Part shown: positions 51,380 to 60,175 of the stretch, one piece after another | Layout of the letters: the number at the start of each line of letters is the position of its first letter | Numbering within the stretch: position 1 is the stretch's first letter | Source of the DNA: Mesorhizobium caraganae | GTDB lineage: Bacteria; Pseudomonadota; Alphaproteobacteria; Rhizobiales; Rhizobiaceae | Reading direction: 5' to 3' | NCBI RefSeq assembly: GCF_016836705.1 | Contig: NZ_JAFCGY010000014.1 | Location: forward strand, 79,607-143,606 | Length of the DNA stretch: 64,000 nt | Position numbers and translations under genes: made by a program | Notes under the pieces: generated by a model | What the model was told of the DNA's origin: nothing | What the model saw: only the letters and a program-made list of their open reading frames with translations | Databases searched by the model: none

Positions 51380-52540
51380 TCAGGCCGGGCGCAGCGGCGG
51401 CGTCAATTCCCGCATCAGGAGCTGCAGTTCTCGCTGGTCGCCGGTGGCGGTCTTGTCGAAGATCGTCGCCAGCTGTGATTTGATGGTGCCGTCAGAGACG
51501 CCGCTGGCAGCCGCGATTTCGCGCCGGGTCCGGCCGGCGAAGACATGGCCGGCAACGCGCTTTTCCGCCGCGGTCAATCCGAACAGCGCTGCGATCGCTT
51601 CCAGCGCCGGCACGGGTGCTGCGCCGGCGGCGGCGATGAAGATGGCGGCGGCGGCGCGTTGCGACATGCGGGCCGAAATGTCGCGTCGCGCCAGCGGCAT
51701 GACATGCGCCACCGCCGGAACCATGGACCGGACCAGGGGAATGTTGATGCCTGACGGCCCGAGCGCGAATTCGTCGCGGGTGCCGAGTTGGACGGCGCGG
51801 CCGATGGCGGCGTTGGCATTGCCATAGGCGAACGACAGCTGGCCGCGCACCGAGGACACGGAGGTGTTTTGCGCGAGCAGCGCTTCGGCTGCCGGATTGG
51901 CGAAGATGACCTGCATGTCGTCGGCGACGATCAGCACCGGATGGTCGAGGCTCTCGATGATCGAGCGAAAGATGTCAGCCTTGCGCCGCTCGGCTTCGAA
52001 CAGGTCGCCGATGGTCACCGCACGCCGGACATGGGGTGCGAGTGTGGAAATCAGGTCGAGATCCCTGGCTGAAATCTGCGGCCTGTCCTTGTCGGTCACC
52101 ACCATCAGCATGCCGGTGCGCGCTGGCTGCTTCATCAGCGCCACCCAGAAGAAATCGTCGAGACGGTTGGGTTCCACCCACTCGCGCACGATGCGGCTTT
52201 CGATCCAGTTCTGCCGCGCGTCGGGGCCTTGCAGCGCATAGATGCTATCGACGGTGAACGGCATGTCGATTTCCATCTTCGGCACTGCTTTGAAGAAAGG
52301 CACTTCGGAGGCGTAGTCGCGCTGCAGAGGGTCAAGCAGGGCGGGATCGCCGCAGGATATCGAAAACCGCGCCGAATTGCTCGATGTGTCGACGACCGCC
52401 AGCATGGCAAGTCGGCCAAGTGCCAATTTGCAGATTGATTCAAGCGTCGACTGCCAACGGCCGACATCGGCAATCGAATCGTAAATTGCCTCGACGATCT
52501 GTGGCAGAGCGCGACCGATGATGTTGGCCTGGATAGACAT
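51380..52540 (-). CDS. LuxR family transcriptional regulator with N-terminal sensor
   Basis: 386 residues. The C-terminal 65 residues form a LuxR/GerE helix-turn-helix: LTAAEKRVAGHVFAGRTRREIAAASGVSDGTIKSQLATIF (read in pieces), with the typical TxxE and VSxxTVKxHL-like elements. The N-terminal 300 residues contain a PAS-like region (about 190-260: PVLIVADDMQVIFANPAAEALL). A solo LuxR without a recognisable autoinducer pocket; ligand and targets are unknown. Confidence 0.9.
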   Translation of the reverse strand: MSIQANIIGRALPQIVEAIYDSIADVGRWQSTLESICKLALGRLAMLAVVDTSSNSARFSISCGDPALLDPLQRDYASEVPFFKAVPKMEIDMPFTVDSIYALQGPDARQNWIESRIVREWVEPNRLDDFFWVALMKQPARTGMLMVVTDKDRPQISARDLDLISTLAPHVRRAVTIGDLFEAERRKADIFRSIIESLDHPVLIVADDMQVIFANPAAEALLAQNTSVSSVRGQLSFAYGNANAAIGRAVQLGTRDEFALGPSGINIPLVRSMVPAVAHVMPLARRDISARMSQRAAAAIFIAAAGAAPVPALEAIAALFGLTAAEKRVAGHVFAGRTRREIAAASGVSDGTIKSQLATIFDKTATGDQRELQLLMRELTPPLRPA

Positions 52541-52759
52541 AAAGCCTCGTTTACATCGCAGTGTAGTGGCAGGTCACACATTATCTCTGCCTGAGGTAAC
52601 ACCACATTGCCGGGTACGCCGCGTCTGTGAAACATCTCACAGCGACGTTTTGGTGTGTTATCGCTATCAGACCAGCCGATATGACCCCTGAAGGACCGCT
52701 GTTTACGGGCACTCGCGCCAAGCCGCGATACAAATCAAATTGAACGGATTTGGAATTTT

Positions 52760-53617
52760 TCAGGGAATAAATGAGGAAACTTCCACATTGTCGATCAACC
52801 TGGTCCTGCCAAGCCAGGCCGCAGCGAGGAGGCGGCCGTCGCTGTCACGACGCCAGGGGGCAAGGGTCAGGCTCTCGCGCGCTGCGACATAGTCGACGCG
52901 GTCGAAGCCTGCCTCGAGAAGCGCGGCGGCAGCCTTGGCGGTCACGCTGCTTTCGTCGGTGCCGGCCGCAAGCTCCACCGCTGCCTGGCGCAGGATGACA
53001 TTGAGCTGGCGTGCGACATCGAGTTCGGCGGCGCCGAGATAGGCATTGCGCGACGACATTGCGAGGCCGTGCGCGTCGCGTACGGTCGGCGCGCCGACAA
53101 TGTCCACCGGCAGGTCGAGATCGCGGCAGAGTTTTCGGACGACGCAAAGCTGCTGGTAGTCCTTTTCGCCGAAGATGGCGCGGTCGGGCAAGGCTTGGAG
53201 AAACAGCTTGGCCACGACGGTTGCGACGCCCTCGAAGAAGGTCGGCCTGAAATCCGATTCCAGCCCCGAAGACGGGCCGCCGACCGAAATCCTGGTCGCG
53301 AAACCCTCCGGGTACATTTCGGAAACCGCCGGCGTGAAGGCAAGATGGGCGCCGGCCTGTGTCAGCCGGTCGAGATCGCGGGCCAGCTGGCGCGGATACT
53401 TGTCGAGGTCTTCGGTAGGCGCGAACTGGGCAGGATTGACGAAGATCGAGACGATGCAGCGATCGGCCATCGAAAGCGCGGCCTTGACCAGCGAGATATG
53501 GCCGTCATGCAGCGCGCCCATGGTCGGCACCATGGCGACGCTGAGGCCGTCGCGCCGCCAGCCGCGGATTGCGGCGCGAAGGGCAAGCACAGTGTCGACA
53601 ACGACAGGCTGGTTCAT
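52760..53617 (-). CDS. panC: Pantothenate synthetase
   Basis: Condenses pantoate with beta-alanine using ATP, giving pantothenate for coenzyme A. 285 residues with the nucleotidylyl-transferase signature PTMGALHDGHISLV, SIFVNPAQFAPTEDL, GATVVAKLF-like region, FGEKDYQQL, and MSSRNAYL. Its ATG (53617) overlaps the panB stop by four bases (53614-53617), so the two are translationally coupled in the order panB-panC. Confidence 0.96.
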   Translation of the reverse strand: MNQPVVVDTVLALRAAIRGWRRDGLSVAMVPTMGALHDGHISLVKAALSMADRCIVSIFVNPAQFAPTEDLDKYPRQLARDLDRLTQAGAHLAFTPAVSEMYPEGFATRISVGGPSSGLESDFRPTFFEGVATVVAKLFLQALPDRAIFGEKDYQQLCVVRKLCRDLDLPVDIVGAPTVRDAHGLAMSSRNAYLGAAELDVARQLNVILRQAAVELAAGTDESSVTAKAAAALLEAGFDRVDYVAARESLTLAPWRRDSDGRLLAAAWLGRTRLIDNVEVSSFIP

Positions 53618-54444
53618 GCGTTATCCTTGCCCGTTTTGGCTGAAAAGACATGGCCTGGTCCGGGAAAGGTGCGACTGCGCACCTCTGCCGCATAGTGCGC
53701 GGCGGCTTCGGCGACCACGCTGCGCAAATCGGCATATTCCTTGACGAATTTCGGCACCCGGTCGACGGTCAGGCCGATCATGTCGTCGATTACCAGGATC
53801 TGGCCGTCGCAATCGCTGCTGGCGCCGATGCCGATGGTCGGAATGGCGATGCGCCGGGTCAGGTCGGCGGCGACAGTCTCGACGGTACCTTCGATAACCA
53901 GCGAAAACGCGCCGGCCTTTTCGACCGCATCGGCGTCGCGTATCAATGCCGCGACATTCTCCGGCGTGCGGCCCTTGATCTTGTAGCCGCCGTCCTTTTC
54001 GACCGATTGCGGCTGCAGGCCGATATGGCCCATCACCGGAATGCCGGACGCGACGATGGCCGCGATCTGGCCGGCCACGTCGACGCCGCCTTCCAGCTTC
54101 ACCGCCTGGCAGCCGGTTTCCTCGACGATGCGGCGCGCCGAGGCGACGGCGTGCATCGCCGAAGTCTCATAGCTGCCGGCCGGCATGTCGACCACCACGC
54201 AGGCCTTTGCCGAGCCGCGCATCACCGCCTGGCCATGGGCGATCATCATCTCCAGCGAGGCGCCGAGTGTGGTCTTGTGGCCGTGCAGCACCATGGCAAC
54301 GCTGTCGCCGACCAGGAGAAGGTCGATATGGTCGTCGAGCAGCCGGGCGACGGGATAGGTGTAGGCGGTCAGGCAGACGATCGGCACGCCGCCCTTGCGG
54401 GCGCGTATAGTCTCCGCGCTGATCCTGACGGCAGCTGTGGCCAT
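53614..54444 (-). CDS. panB: 3-methyl-2-oxobutanoate hydroxymethyltransferase
   Basis: Transfers hydroxymethyl from methylenetetrahydrofolate to 2-oxoisovalerate, making ketopantoate. 276 residues: VCLTAYTYPVARLLDDHIDLLLVGDSVAMVLHG with metal ligand Asp, VVDMPAGSYE, KLEGG, MGHIGLQPQS, and IEGTVETVA match PanB throughout. It starts the panB-panC operon; both acid-synthesis genes for CoA sit together here while coaA is elsewhere. Confidence 0.96.
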   Translation of the reverse strand: MATAAVRISAETIRARKGGVPIVCLTAYTYPVARLLDDHIDLLLVGDSVAMVLHGHKTTLGASLEMMIAHGQAVMRGSAKACVVVDMPAGSYETSAMHAVASARRIVEETGCQAVKLEGGVDVAGQIAAIVASGIPVMGHIGLQPQSVEKDGGYKIKGRTPENVAALIRDADAVEKAGAFSLVIEGTVETVAADLTRRIAIPTIGIGASSDCDGQILVIDDMIGLTVDRVPKFVKEYADLRSVVAEAAAHYAAEVRSRTFPGPGHVFSAKTGKDNA

Positions 54445-54670
54445 TCCTCACCTCCGGCAGCCGGCGTTGACCAGCGCCGGGCGATGAGAGCTTTAGGAAG
54501 ACGCAGCCTGCTTGGCAAGCGTGCTGTTCGCAGGTGCGAAATGATCAGCTGACAGCAGAGGCTTTCCCATGCCGTCAGTGCCGCAGCCGCCGCAAAACCC
54601 TTGCCTTCGCGATGACCTAACGCCATAAGCAGGGAAGCAGGCACCGCCGCGCGCGCCGCGAGGATTTTTG

Positions 54671-55069
54671 ATGAAAACCTTCCTTACGCAGTTTTTCACC
54701 TGGTGGAACAGCCAGACGCTGGGAACGCGTTTCCACACCTGGCGCCACGGCACCAAGGTCGGCCAGGATGCAACCGGCAATGTCTACTATGAGGGCGGCG
54801 TCGATTCGGAAGGCCGCACCCGCCGCTGGGTCATCTACGCCAACTATTCGGAAGCCTCGGCGATTCCCCCGGGCTGGCACGGCTGGATCCATCATCGCGT
54901 CGATGTCGCGCCGCCGAGCGACGACTATCGCCCGCGCGAATGGGAAAAGGCGCACGAACCGAATCTCACGGGAACACCGGCCGCCTATCGCCCGAAGGGT
55001 TCCGTGCTCACCAATCAGCACCGTCCGCAGGTGACGGGCGACTATGATGCGTGGACGCCTGGTTCTTGA
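54671..55069 (+). CDS. NDUFA12-like accessory subunit of complex I
   Basis: 132 residues of the NDUFA12/B17.2 family, supernumerary subunits of NADH:quinone oxidoreductase found in alphaproteobacteria and mitochondria. Features are WWNSQTLGTRFHTWRHG, VYYEGGVDSEGRTRRWVIYANYSEASAIPPGWHGWIHH, and PREWEKAHEPNLTGT. The GAGG before the ATG at 54671 sets the start. Its separation from the nuo genes is normal for rhizobia. Confidence 0.93.
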   Translation: MKTFLTQFFTWWNSQTLGTRFHTWRHGTKVGQDATGNVYYEGGVDSEGRTRRWVIYANYSEASAIPPGWHGWIHHRVDVAPPSDDYRPREWEKAHEPNLTGTPAAYRPKGSVLTNQHRPQVTGDYDAWTPGS

Positions 55070-55184
55070 CCACAGGCCGGTCTTTTGTCGCCACAATTGG
55101 CGTTTAGCTGCTTGTTGGTATGACAACCGCGACTAGCCTTGGGCGTGACAGAATCACCCAGGCCCAAACCACCGGTATATCAGC

Positions 55185-55730
55185 ATGAACATTTTCAGCC
55201 TGACATCGATGGCCGGACTGACGGCAGTTGCCGCCATGTGCCCGACAGCGTTTGCGGCAGCCCAGGAGCCCGCCGCGGCGCCGGCAATCTCGGAACGCAT
55301 CACCAACCCGGTCGCTGAATTCGCCGGCATCGACAAGATCACCGGCCGCATCATCACCTTCGATGTCTATATCGACGAAACGGTGCAGTTCGGCGCTTTG
55401 CAGGTGACGCCGCGCATCTGCTATTCGCGGCCGGAGAACGAGGAACCGAAGACCGATTCCTTCGTTGAGGTCGACGAGATCACGCTGGACCGCAAGATCC
55501 GCCGTATCTTCACCGGCTGGATGTTCGCCGAAAGCCCAGGCCTCAACGCCGTCGAGCACGCCGTCTATGACGTCTGGCTGAAGGGCTGCAAGCAGAAGTC
55601 GGATGTGCCGCCGCCGGACGCGGCCAAGGCCGAGACCCCCAAGGTCGATACCTCCAAGCCGAAGCCCGCCGCTGCCCCGGCTGTGGAACAGCCAGACCCC
55701 ACGGCGCCCGACGCGACCGACACCAACTGA
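55185..55730 (+). CDS. Exported DUF2155 protein
   Basis: 181 residues: a signal peptide (cleavage near AAA-QE), then the DUF2155 core AEFAGIDKITGRIITFDVYIDETVQFGALQVTPRICYSRP and WMFAESPGLNAVEHAVYDVWLKGCK with two conserved cysteines, and a Pro/Ala/Lys-rich tail. It follows the NDUFA12 gene, a conserved alphaproteobacterial neighbourhood. Periplasmic; function unknown. Confidence 0.92.
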   Translation: MNIFSLTSMAGLTAVAAMCPTAFAAAQEPAAAPAISERITNPVAEFAGIDKITGRIITFDVYIDETVQFGALQVTPRICYSRPENEEPKTDSFVEVDEITLDRKIRRIFTGWMFAESPGLNAVEHAVYDVWLKGCKQKSDVPPPDAAKAETPKVDTSKPKPAAAPAVEQPDPTAPDATDTN

Positions 55731-55805
55731 TCCTCCGGAACCGTCATGGCCACCACGCGTTTGGCCATGAACGACCGCGCATTTATGCGCTTGGAGGATT
55801 TTGCG

Positions 55806-56192
55806 ATGTCAGACAGCAAGCGGATCACGGCCAGCAAGAAAGAACTGCTCGACCTCGAAAAGGGGTTCTGGACGGGCGACTCGGCCTATTACGCGGCCAA
55901 CGCCGACACAGAATGCCTGGTGGCATTTCCTGAGATGGCGAAGGCGATGGACAATGCCGACCTCGCCAAGACCGCGACCAAGCCCAACCGCTGGCGCGAT
56001 CTGCAGATCGACCTCAAGGGCATCATTGAGCCGGGCAGCGACATTATCATGCTGACTTACGAGGCACATGCGACACGCGAAAACGGCGAGCCCTACGCGG
56101 CCCTGGTCAGCACCGGCTATGTCCACCGCGTCAACGGCTGGAAGATGATGTTCCACTCGCAGACACCGATGGAGACCGCAGCGAAAAGCTGA
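55806..56192 (+). CDS. SnoaL/DUF4440-like NTF2-fold protein
   Basis: 128 residues from the ATG at 55806, which has GGAGG eight bases upstream (the frame is open to 55746). LLDLEKGFWTGDSAYYAANADTECLVAFPE, then VSTGYVHRVNGWKMMFHSQTP fit the NTF2-like cone fold of DUF4440. A small-molecule binding or stress-related role is possible; no catalytic residues can be assigned. Confidence 0.8.
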   Translation: MSDSKRITASKKELLDLEKGFWTGDSAYYAANADTECLVAFPEMAKAMDNADLAKTATKPNRWRDLQIDLKGIIEPGSDIIMLTYEAHATRENGEPYAALVSTGYVHRVNGWKMMFHSQTPMETAAKS

Positions 56193-56238
56193 TCACTCAA
56201 GTCGTCGATGAGTGGGCCGGGCACGTCCGGTCTCCCGG

Positions 56239-56856
56239 TCAGGGATAGAAAACAGCTTCGCCCTTCAGCGCGTCGGCCAGCATCTTCTCGTATTTGCCAC
56301 GCGGCACGTCGACCGCGCCGAAGCGCTTGAGGTGTTCGGTGGTGAACTGCGTGTCGAGCAGCGCGAAGCCGCGCGCCTTCAGCCGCTCGACGAGATAATA
56401 AAGACAGGTCTTGGAGGCGTCGGTTTCCCGGGCGAACATGCTTTCGCCGAAGAACACCCGGCCGAGTGAGACGCCATAGAGGCCGCCGACAAGCCGTTCC
56501 TCGCGCCAGGCCTCGACCGAATGGCAATGCCCAAGACGGTGTAGCTCGACATAGGCTTCGCGGATCGGCGCGTTGATCCAGGTCGAGCGGCGCTCCTCGC
56601 GCTTTTCGGCGCAGCCATCGATGGTCGCCTCGAAATCGAAGTCGAAGCGGATGTCGAACGGGTGCTTGCGGATCGTCTTCTTCAAGCTCTTCGGCGTGTG
56701 GAACGCCTCGAGCGGGATGATGCCGCGCGTCTCCGGCCGGACCCAGAACACCTCAGGGTCCGAAGCGCTCTCGGCCATCGGGAAGACGCCCGAGGCATAG
56801 GCCTTGAGCAAAAGGTCGGTCGGAATGCGATAGCCGGGCGCGTAGGGGCGGGTCAT
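56239..56856 (-). CDS. aat: Leucyl/phenylalanyl-tRNA-protein transferase
   Basis: Adds Leu or Phe from aminoacyl-tRNA to N-terminal Arg or Lys of proteins, marking them for ClpAP. 205 residues with YASGVFPMAESASDPEVFWVRPE, FHTPKSLKKTIRK, and the conserved GGLYGVSLGRVFFGESMF. The FPM (rather than FPW) and short N-terminus are normal for alphaproteobacterial Aat. It closes the leftward accB-accC cluster. Confidence 0.93.
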   Translation of the reverse strand: MTRPYAPGYRIPTDLLLKAYASGVFPMAESASDPEVFWVRPETRGIIPLEAFHTPKSLKKTIRKHPFDIRFDFDFEATIDGCAEKREERRSTWINAPIREAYVELHRLGHCHSVEAWREERLVGGLYGVSLGRVFFGESMFARETDASKTCLYYLVERLKARGFALLDTQFTTEHLKRFGAVDVPRGKYEKMLADALKGEAVFYP

Positions 56857-56883
56857 CGCTGCATCATAGCGGCAATTTGGGCG

Positions 56884-58227
56884 CTATTCCTCTTTGGCCA
56901 GATACTTTTCCAGCCAGTGGATGTCGTAGTCGCCATTGGCGATGTCGGCATTGCCGACAAGGTCGCGAAACAGCGGCAGCGTCGTCTTGATGCCGTCGAC
57001 GACGAACTCGTCGAGCGCCCGGCGCAGCCGCATCATGCATTCGACGCGGTTGCGTCCATGCACGATCAGCTTGCCGATCAGGCTGTCATAATAGGGCGGG
57101 ATCTTGTAGCCGGAATAGACACCGGAATCGACGCGGATGCCGAGGCCGCCAGGCGTGTGGAAATGGGTGATCGTGCCGGGCGAGGGCGTGAAGGTGCGCG
57201 GATCCTCGGCGTTGATGCGGCATTCGATGGCGTGGCCATTGAACTTGATGTCCTCCTGGCGCACCGAAAGCCCGCCGCCTGAGGCGACGCGGATCTGCTC
57301 GTGCACGAGATCGATGCCTGTGATGGCTTCCGTCACCGGATGCTCGACCTGCAGGCGCGTGTTCATCTCGATGAAGTAGAACTCGCCGTTCTCGTAGAGG
57401 AATTCGATGGTACCGGCGCCGGAATAGCCGAGGTCGGCGATGGCCTTGGCGCAGATACCGCCGATGCGGGCGCGCTCCTCGGCGTTGAGGGCCGGCGAGG
57501 GCGCCTCTTCCCAGACCTTCTGGTGGCGGCGCTGCAGCGAACAGTCGCGCTCGCCGAAATGCACGCCGCGGCCGGCGCCGTCGCCGAACACCTGCACCTC
57601 GATGTGGCGCGGCTTTTGCAGATATTTCTCGATGTAGACGGCATCGTCGCCGAAGGCGGCGCCGGCTTCCGTGCTCGCTGTCTGCAAGGCGATCTCAAGG
57701 TCAGCCTCGGTAAGAGCGACCTTCATGCCGCGCCCACCACCGCCCGCCGACGCCTTGATGATCACGGGATAGCCGATCTCGGCGGCAATGCGCTTGGCTT
57801 CCTTCTGATCGGTGACGGCGCCGTCCGAACCCGGCACGACCGGGATGCCGAGACGCTTTGCGGTGCGCTTGGCCTCGATCTTGTCGCCCATGATGCGGAT
57901 ATGGTCGCCGGACGGGCCGATGAAGGTGATGTTGTGGGCGGCCAGGATGTCGGCGAACTTGGCGTTCTCCGACAGGAAGCCGTAGCCCGGATGCACGGCG
58001 TCGGCGCCGGTGATCTCGCAAGCGGCGACGATCTGGTGGATGTTGAGATAGCTGTCGCGCGACGGCGGCGGGCCGATGCACACGCTCTCGTCGGCAAGCC
58101 TGACATGCATGGCGTCCGCATCGGCGGTCGAATGCACCACCACGGTCTGGATACCGAGTTCCTTGCAGGCGCGCAGCACCCGAAGCGCGATTTCGCCGCG
58201 ATTGGCGATGAGGATCTTCTGGAACAT
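56884..58227 (-). CDS. accC: Biotin carboxylase subunit of acetyl-CoA carboxylase
   Basis: Carboxylates the biotin of AccB using ATP and bicarbonate. 447 residues, ATP-grasp fold: KILIANRGEIALRV, then KASAGGGGRGMKV around Lys 159 as the ATP loop, HFGERDCSLQRRHQKVWEEAPSPAL (read in pieces), and EMNTRLQVEHPVTE with the catalytic Glu/Asn/Arg. It follows accB by ten bases. Confidence 0.97.
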   Translation of the reverse strand: MFQKILIANRGEIALRVLRACKELGIQTVVVHSTADADAMHVRLADESVCIGPPPSRDSYLNIHQIVAACEITGADAVHPGYGFLSENAKFADILAAHNITFIGPSGDHIRIMGDKIEAKRTAKRLGIPVVPGSDGAVTDQKEAKRIAAEIGYPVIIKASAGGGGRGMKVALTEADLEIALQTASTEAGAAFGDDAVYIEKYLQKPRHIEVQVFGDGAGRGVHFGERDCSLQRRHQKVWEEAPSPALNAEERARIGGICAKAIADLGYSGAGTIEFLYENGEFYFIEMNTRLQVEHPVTEAITGIDLVHEQIRVASGGGLSVRQEDIKFNGHAIECRINAEDPRTFTPSPGTITHFHTPGGLGIRVDSGVYSGYKIPPYYDSLIGKLIVHGRNRVECMMRLRRALDEFVVDGIKTTLPLFRDLVGNADIANGDYDIHWLEKYLAKEE

Positions 58228-58237
58228 CCGGCCCGCT

Positions 58238-58702
58238 CTACTCGATCACGACGAGCGGCATGCCGTATTCGACCGGCTGGCCGTCCTCGAACAGGATCGC
58301 CGTCACCATGCCGGCGCGGGGCGACGGGATCTGGTTCATTGTCTTCATCGCCTCGATGATCAGCAGCGTCTGGCCTTCCTTGACCTTCTGGCCGATCTCG
58401 ATGAAGGCCTTGGCGTCGGGCGAGGGGGCGAGATAGGCGGTGCCGACCATCGGCGAGGGGACCGCGTTCTTGGACGGATCGGCCGCCGCTGGTGCGGCAG
58501 CTGCGCTCACCGCGGGCTGCGCTGCTGGTGCATAGCCTGCTTGAGGTGCTGCAATGGCGTGGACGGCGGCCGGCGCCTGGCGCGACACGCGCACTTTCAG
58601 GTCGCCGAGCTCGACCTCGATCTCGGTGAGGTTGGTGTCGTTCAGTATGCCCGCCAGATCGCGGATCAGTTGCTGGTCAACACCGGTCTTCTTTATCGAC
58701 AT
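58238..58702 (-). CDS. accB: Biotin carboxyl carrier protein
   Basis: 154 residues: an N-terminal helical part (LIRDLAGILNDTNLTEIEVELGDLKVRVSR), an Ala/Pro-rich flexible linker (about 44-76), and the biotinyl domain with the biotinylation motif EAMKTMN, Lys 120. The ATG at 58702 starts the MSIKKTGVD family N-terminus. Order aroQ-accB-accC with short gaps indicates one transcript. Confidence 0.96.
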   Translation of the reverse strand: MSIKKTGVDQQLIRDLAGILNDTNLTEIEVELGDLKVRVSRQAPAAVHAIAAPQAGYAPAAQPAVSAAAAPAAADPSKNAVPSPMVGTAYLAPSPDAKAFIEIGQKVKEGQTLLIIEAMKTMNQIPSPRAGMVTAILFEDGQPVEYGMPLVVIE

Positions 58703-58728
58703 TTTCGAGCCTTCTGTTTTTGGGCCGG

Positions 58729-59163
58729 TCATAGGCGTGCCGCCAGCGCCTGCAGCGCCAGCGAGTAGCCAAGCGGCCCGAACCCGCAGATCATGCCGAC
58801 AGCGACCGGCGCGACCATGGAGACGTGGCGGAATGGTTCCCGCGCGTGGATGTTGGAGAGGTGAACTTCGGCGACGGGCAGCGGCGCGATAGCGCGGATG
58901 GCGTCGTGAATGGCGATCGAGGTGTGGCTGTAGGCACCCGGATTGATGACGATGCCGGCGGCCTTGTCGCCGGCCTCCTGGATCCAGTCGACGAGGTCGC
59001 CCTCATGGTTCGACTGGCGAAAATCGATCTCGAGGCCAAGTGCGGCGCCTGCCTGCTTGCAGTCGTCGGCGATCGCGGCAAGCGTCTTGCCGCCATAGAT
59101 GCCGGGCTCGCGCTTGCCGAGCGCGTTCAGGTTGGGACCGTTCAGGACGAAAATCGTTTTCAA
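58729..59163 (-). CDS. aroQ: 3-dehydroquinate dehydratase, type II (TTG start)
   Basis: Converts 3-dehydroquinate to 3-dehydroshikimate in the shikimate pathway. 144 residues from a TTG at 59163: IFVLNGPNLNALGKREPGIYGG (Tyr active site), FRQSNHEGDLVDWI, PGAYSHTSIAIHDAI, and VEHLSN-like NIHAREPFRH. The TTG with AGG upstream is the only start that gives the family N-terminus; no ATG is near. It lies 26 bases before accB. Confidence 0.93.
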   Translation of the reverse strand: MKTIFVLNGPNLNALGKREPGIYGGKTLAAIADDCKQAGAALGLEIDFRQSNHEGDLVDWIQEAGDKAAGIVINPGAYSHTSIAIHDAIRAIAPLPVAEVHLSNIHAREPFRHVSMVAPVAVGMICGFGPLGYSLALQALAARL

Positions 59164-59314
59164 AAATGCCGACCTTTTCCCAGCACCTGCCTCAAGCCGG
59201 CGCGCAGGGCCTTCTATAATGGGCATAGTCGCCCGCGGAAAGAGCGCAAGTGCGATCTTTCCCTGTCCACAACAGGCCGAAATGTGCCCGTGAGAAATAG
59301 GCTCGCGGGCAAGA

Positions 59315-60118
59315 TCAGAGAGCGGCTTTCGCCGCCTCGATCTTTTCGGCCAGCACTTCCTGGCCAAGCGCGCCGAACACCACCTCGTTGCCGACCACGT
59401 AGGACGGCGTTCCGGTGATGGCCAGCTTGTTGGCGAGGTCGAAAGTCTTGGAGAAAGCCTCGGTGATGGTCGGATCCTTCATCTTCTCGCGCAACTCCGC
59501 CTCATCGGCGCCGAGCGACAGCGCCACCTTGATGGCCGCAGCCTCTGTGGCGCGGCCCTGGCCGCCCAGCAGCGCATTGTGGAACTCGCCATACTTTTCC
59601 GGCTTCATCAGGTGGAAGGCCATCGAGACGACGCTGGCCTTCTGCGAATCCGGGCCGAGGATCGGGAATTCCTTGAGCACGAAGCGCAGGTCCGGATCGG
59701 ACTTGGTCAGTGCCCGCATGTCCTCGATGGCGCGTTTGCAGAAGCCGCAATTGTAATCGTAGAACTCGACGATGGTGACCTTGCCCTTCGGATTGCCGAC
59801 GACGCCGTCGAAGGTCGAGTTGAAGATCTCATCCTTGGCGTTCTTGATGACGCCGAGTGCGGCAATGCGCTGCTCTTCCTTCTGCTTGGCCTCCAGCGCG
59901 TCCTGCACTTCGAGGAGCACTTCCGGGTTCTTCAACAGATAGTCGCGGATGATGCCCTCGACCTCGGCGCGGTCGATCTTGGTGTCCGAGGACGCTACCT
60001 GCACGATCTGCGCCGTATCGGCCTTAGCCACCTGCGGACTGCCGGCGACGAACCCGAAAGCCAGCATGGCAAGAGCAGCCGCCACTCCCGTCGTGCCTAG
60101 CAATATTGCCTTGTTCAT
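59315..60118 (-). CDS. Periplasmic DsbA/ScsC-like thiol-disulfide protein
   Basis: 267 residues: a signal peptide (cleavage near AKA-DT), an N-terminal helical dimerisation segment (about 50-100, RAEVEGIIRDYLLKNPEVLLEVQDALEAKQKE), and a thioredoxin-fold domain with the catalytic CGFC (124-127) in FYDYNCGFCKRA, and the cis-proline GTPSYVVG. The helical N-terminus before the DsbA fold resembles ScsC-type isomerases/oxidases that can trimerise. Acts on periplasmic disulfides. Confidence 0.93.
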   Translation of the reverse strand: MNKAILLGTTGVAAALAMLAFGFVAGSPQVAKADTAQIVQVASSDTKIDRAEVEGIIRDYLLKNPEVLLEVQDALEAKQKEEQRIAALGVIKNAKDEIFNSTFDGVVGNPKGKVTIVEFYDYNCGFCKRAIEDMRALTKSDPDLRFVLKEFPILGPDSQKASVVSMAFHLMKPEKYGEFHNALLGGQGRATEAAAIKVALSLGADEAELREKMKDPTITEAFSKTFDLANKLAITGTPSYVVGNEVVFGALGQEVLAEKIEAAKAAL

Positions 60119-60175
60119 CGTCTGATCCTCTTACCGGTTCCGGTCTATCTTAGTCGCTGCGAGCGACCGGAAGGT

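Noticed and set aside
56239..56856. Aat carrying FPM instead of the FPW motif of E. coli, as a possible loss of function
   Set aside because: This variant is the usual form in alphaproteobacteria and the rest of the enzyme is intact.
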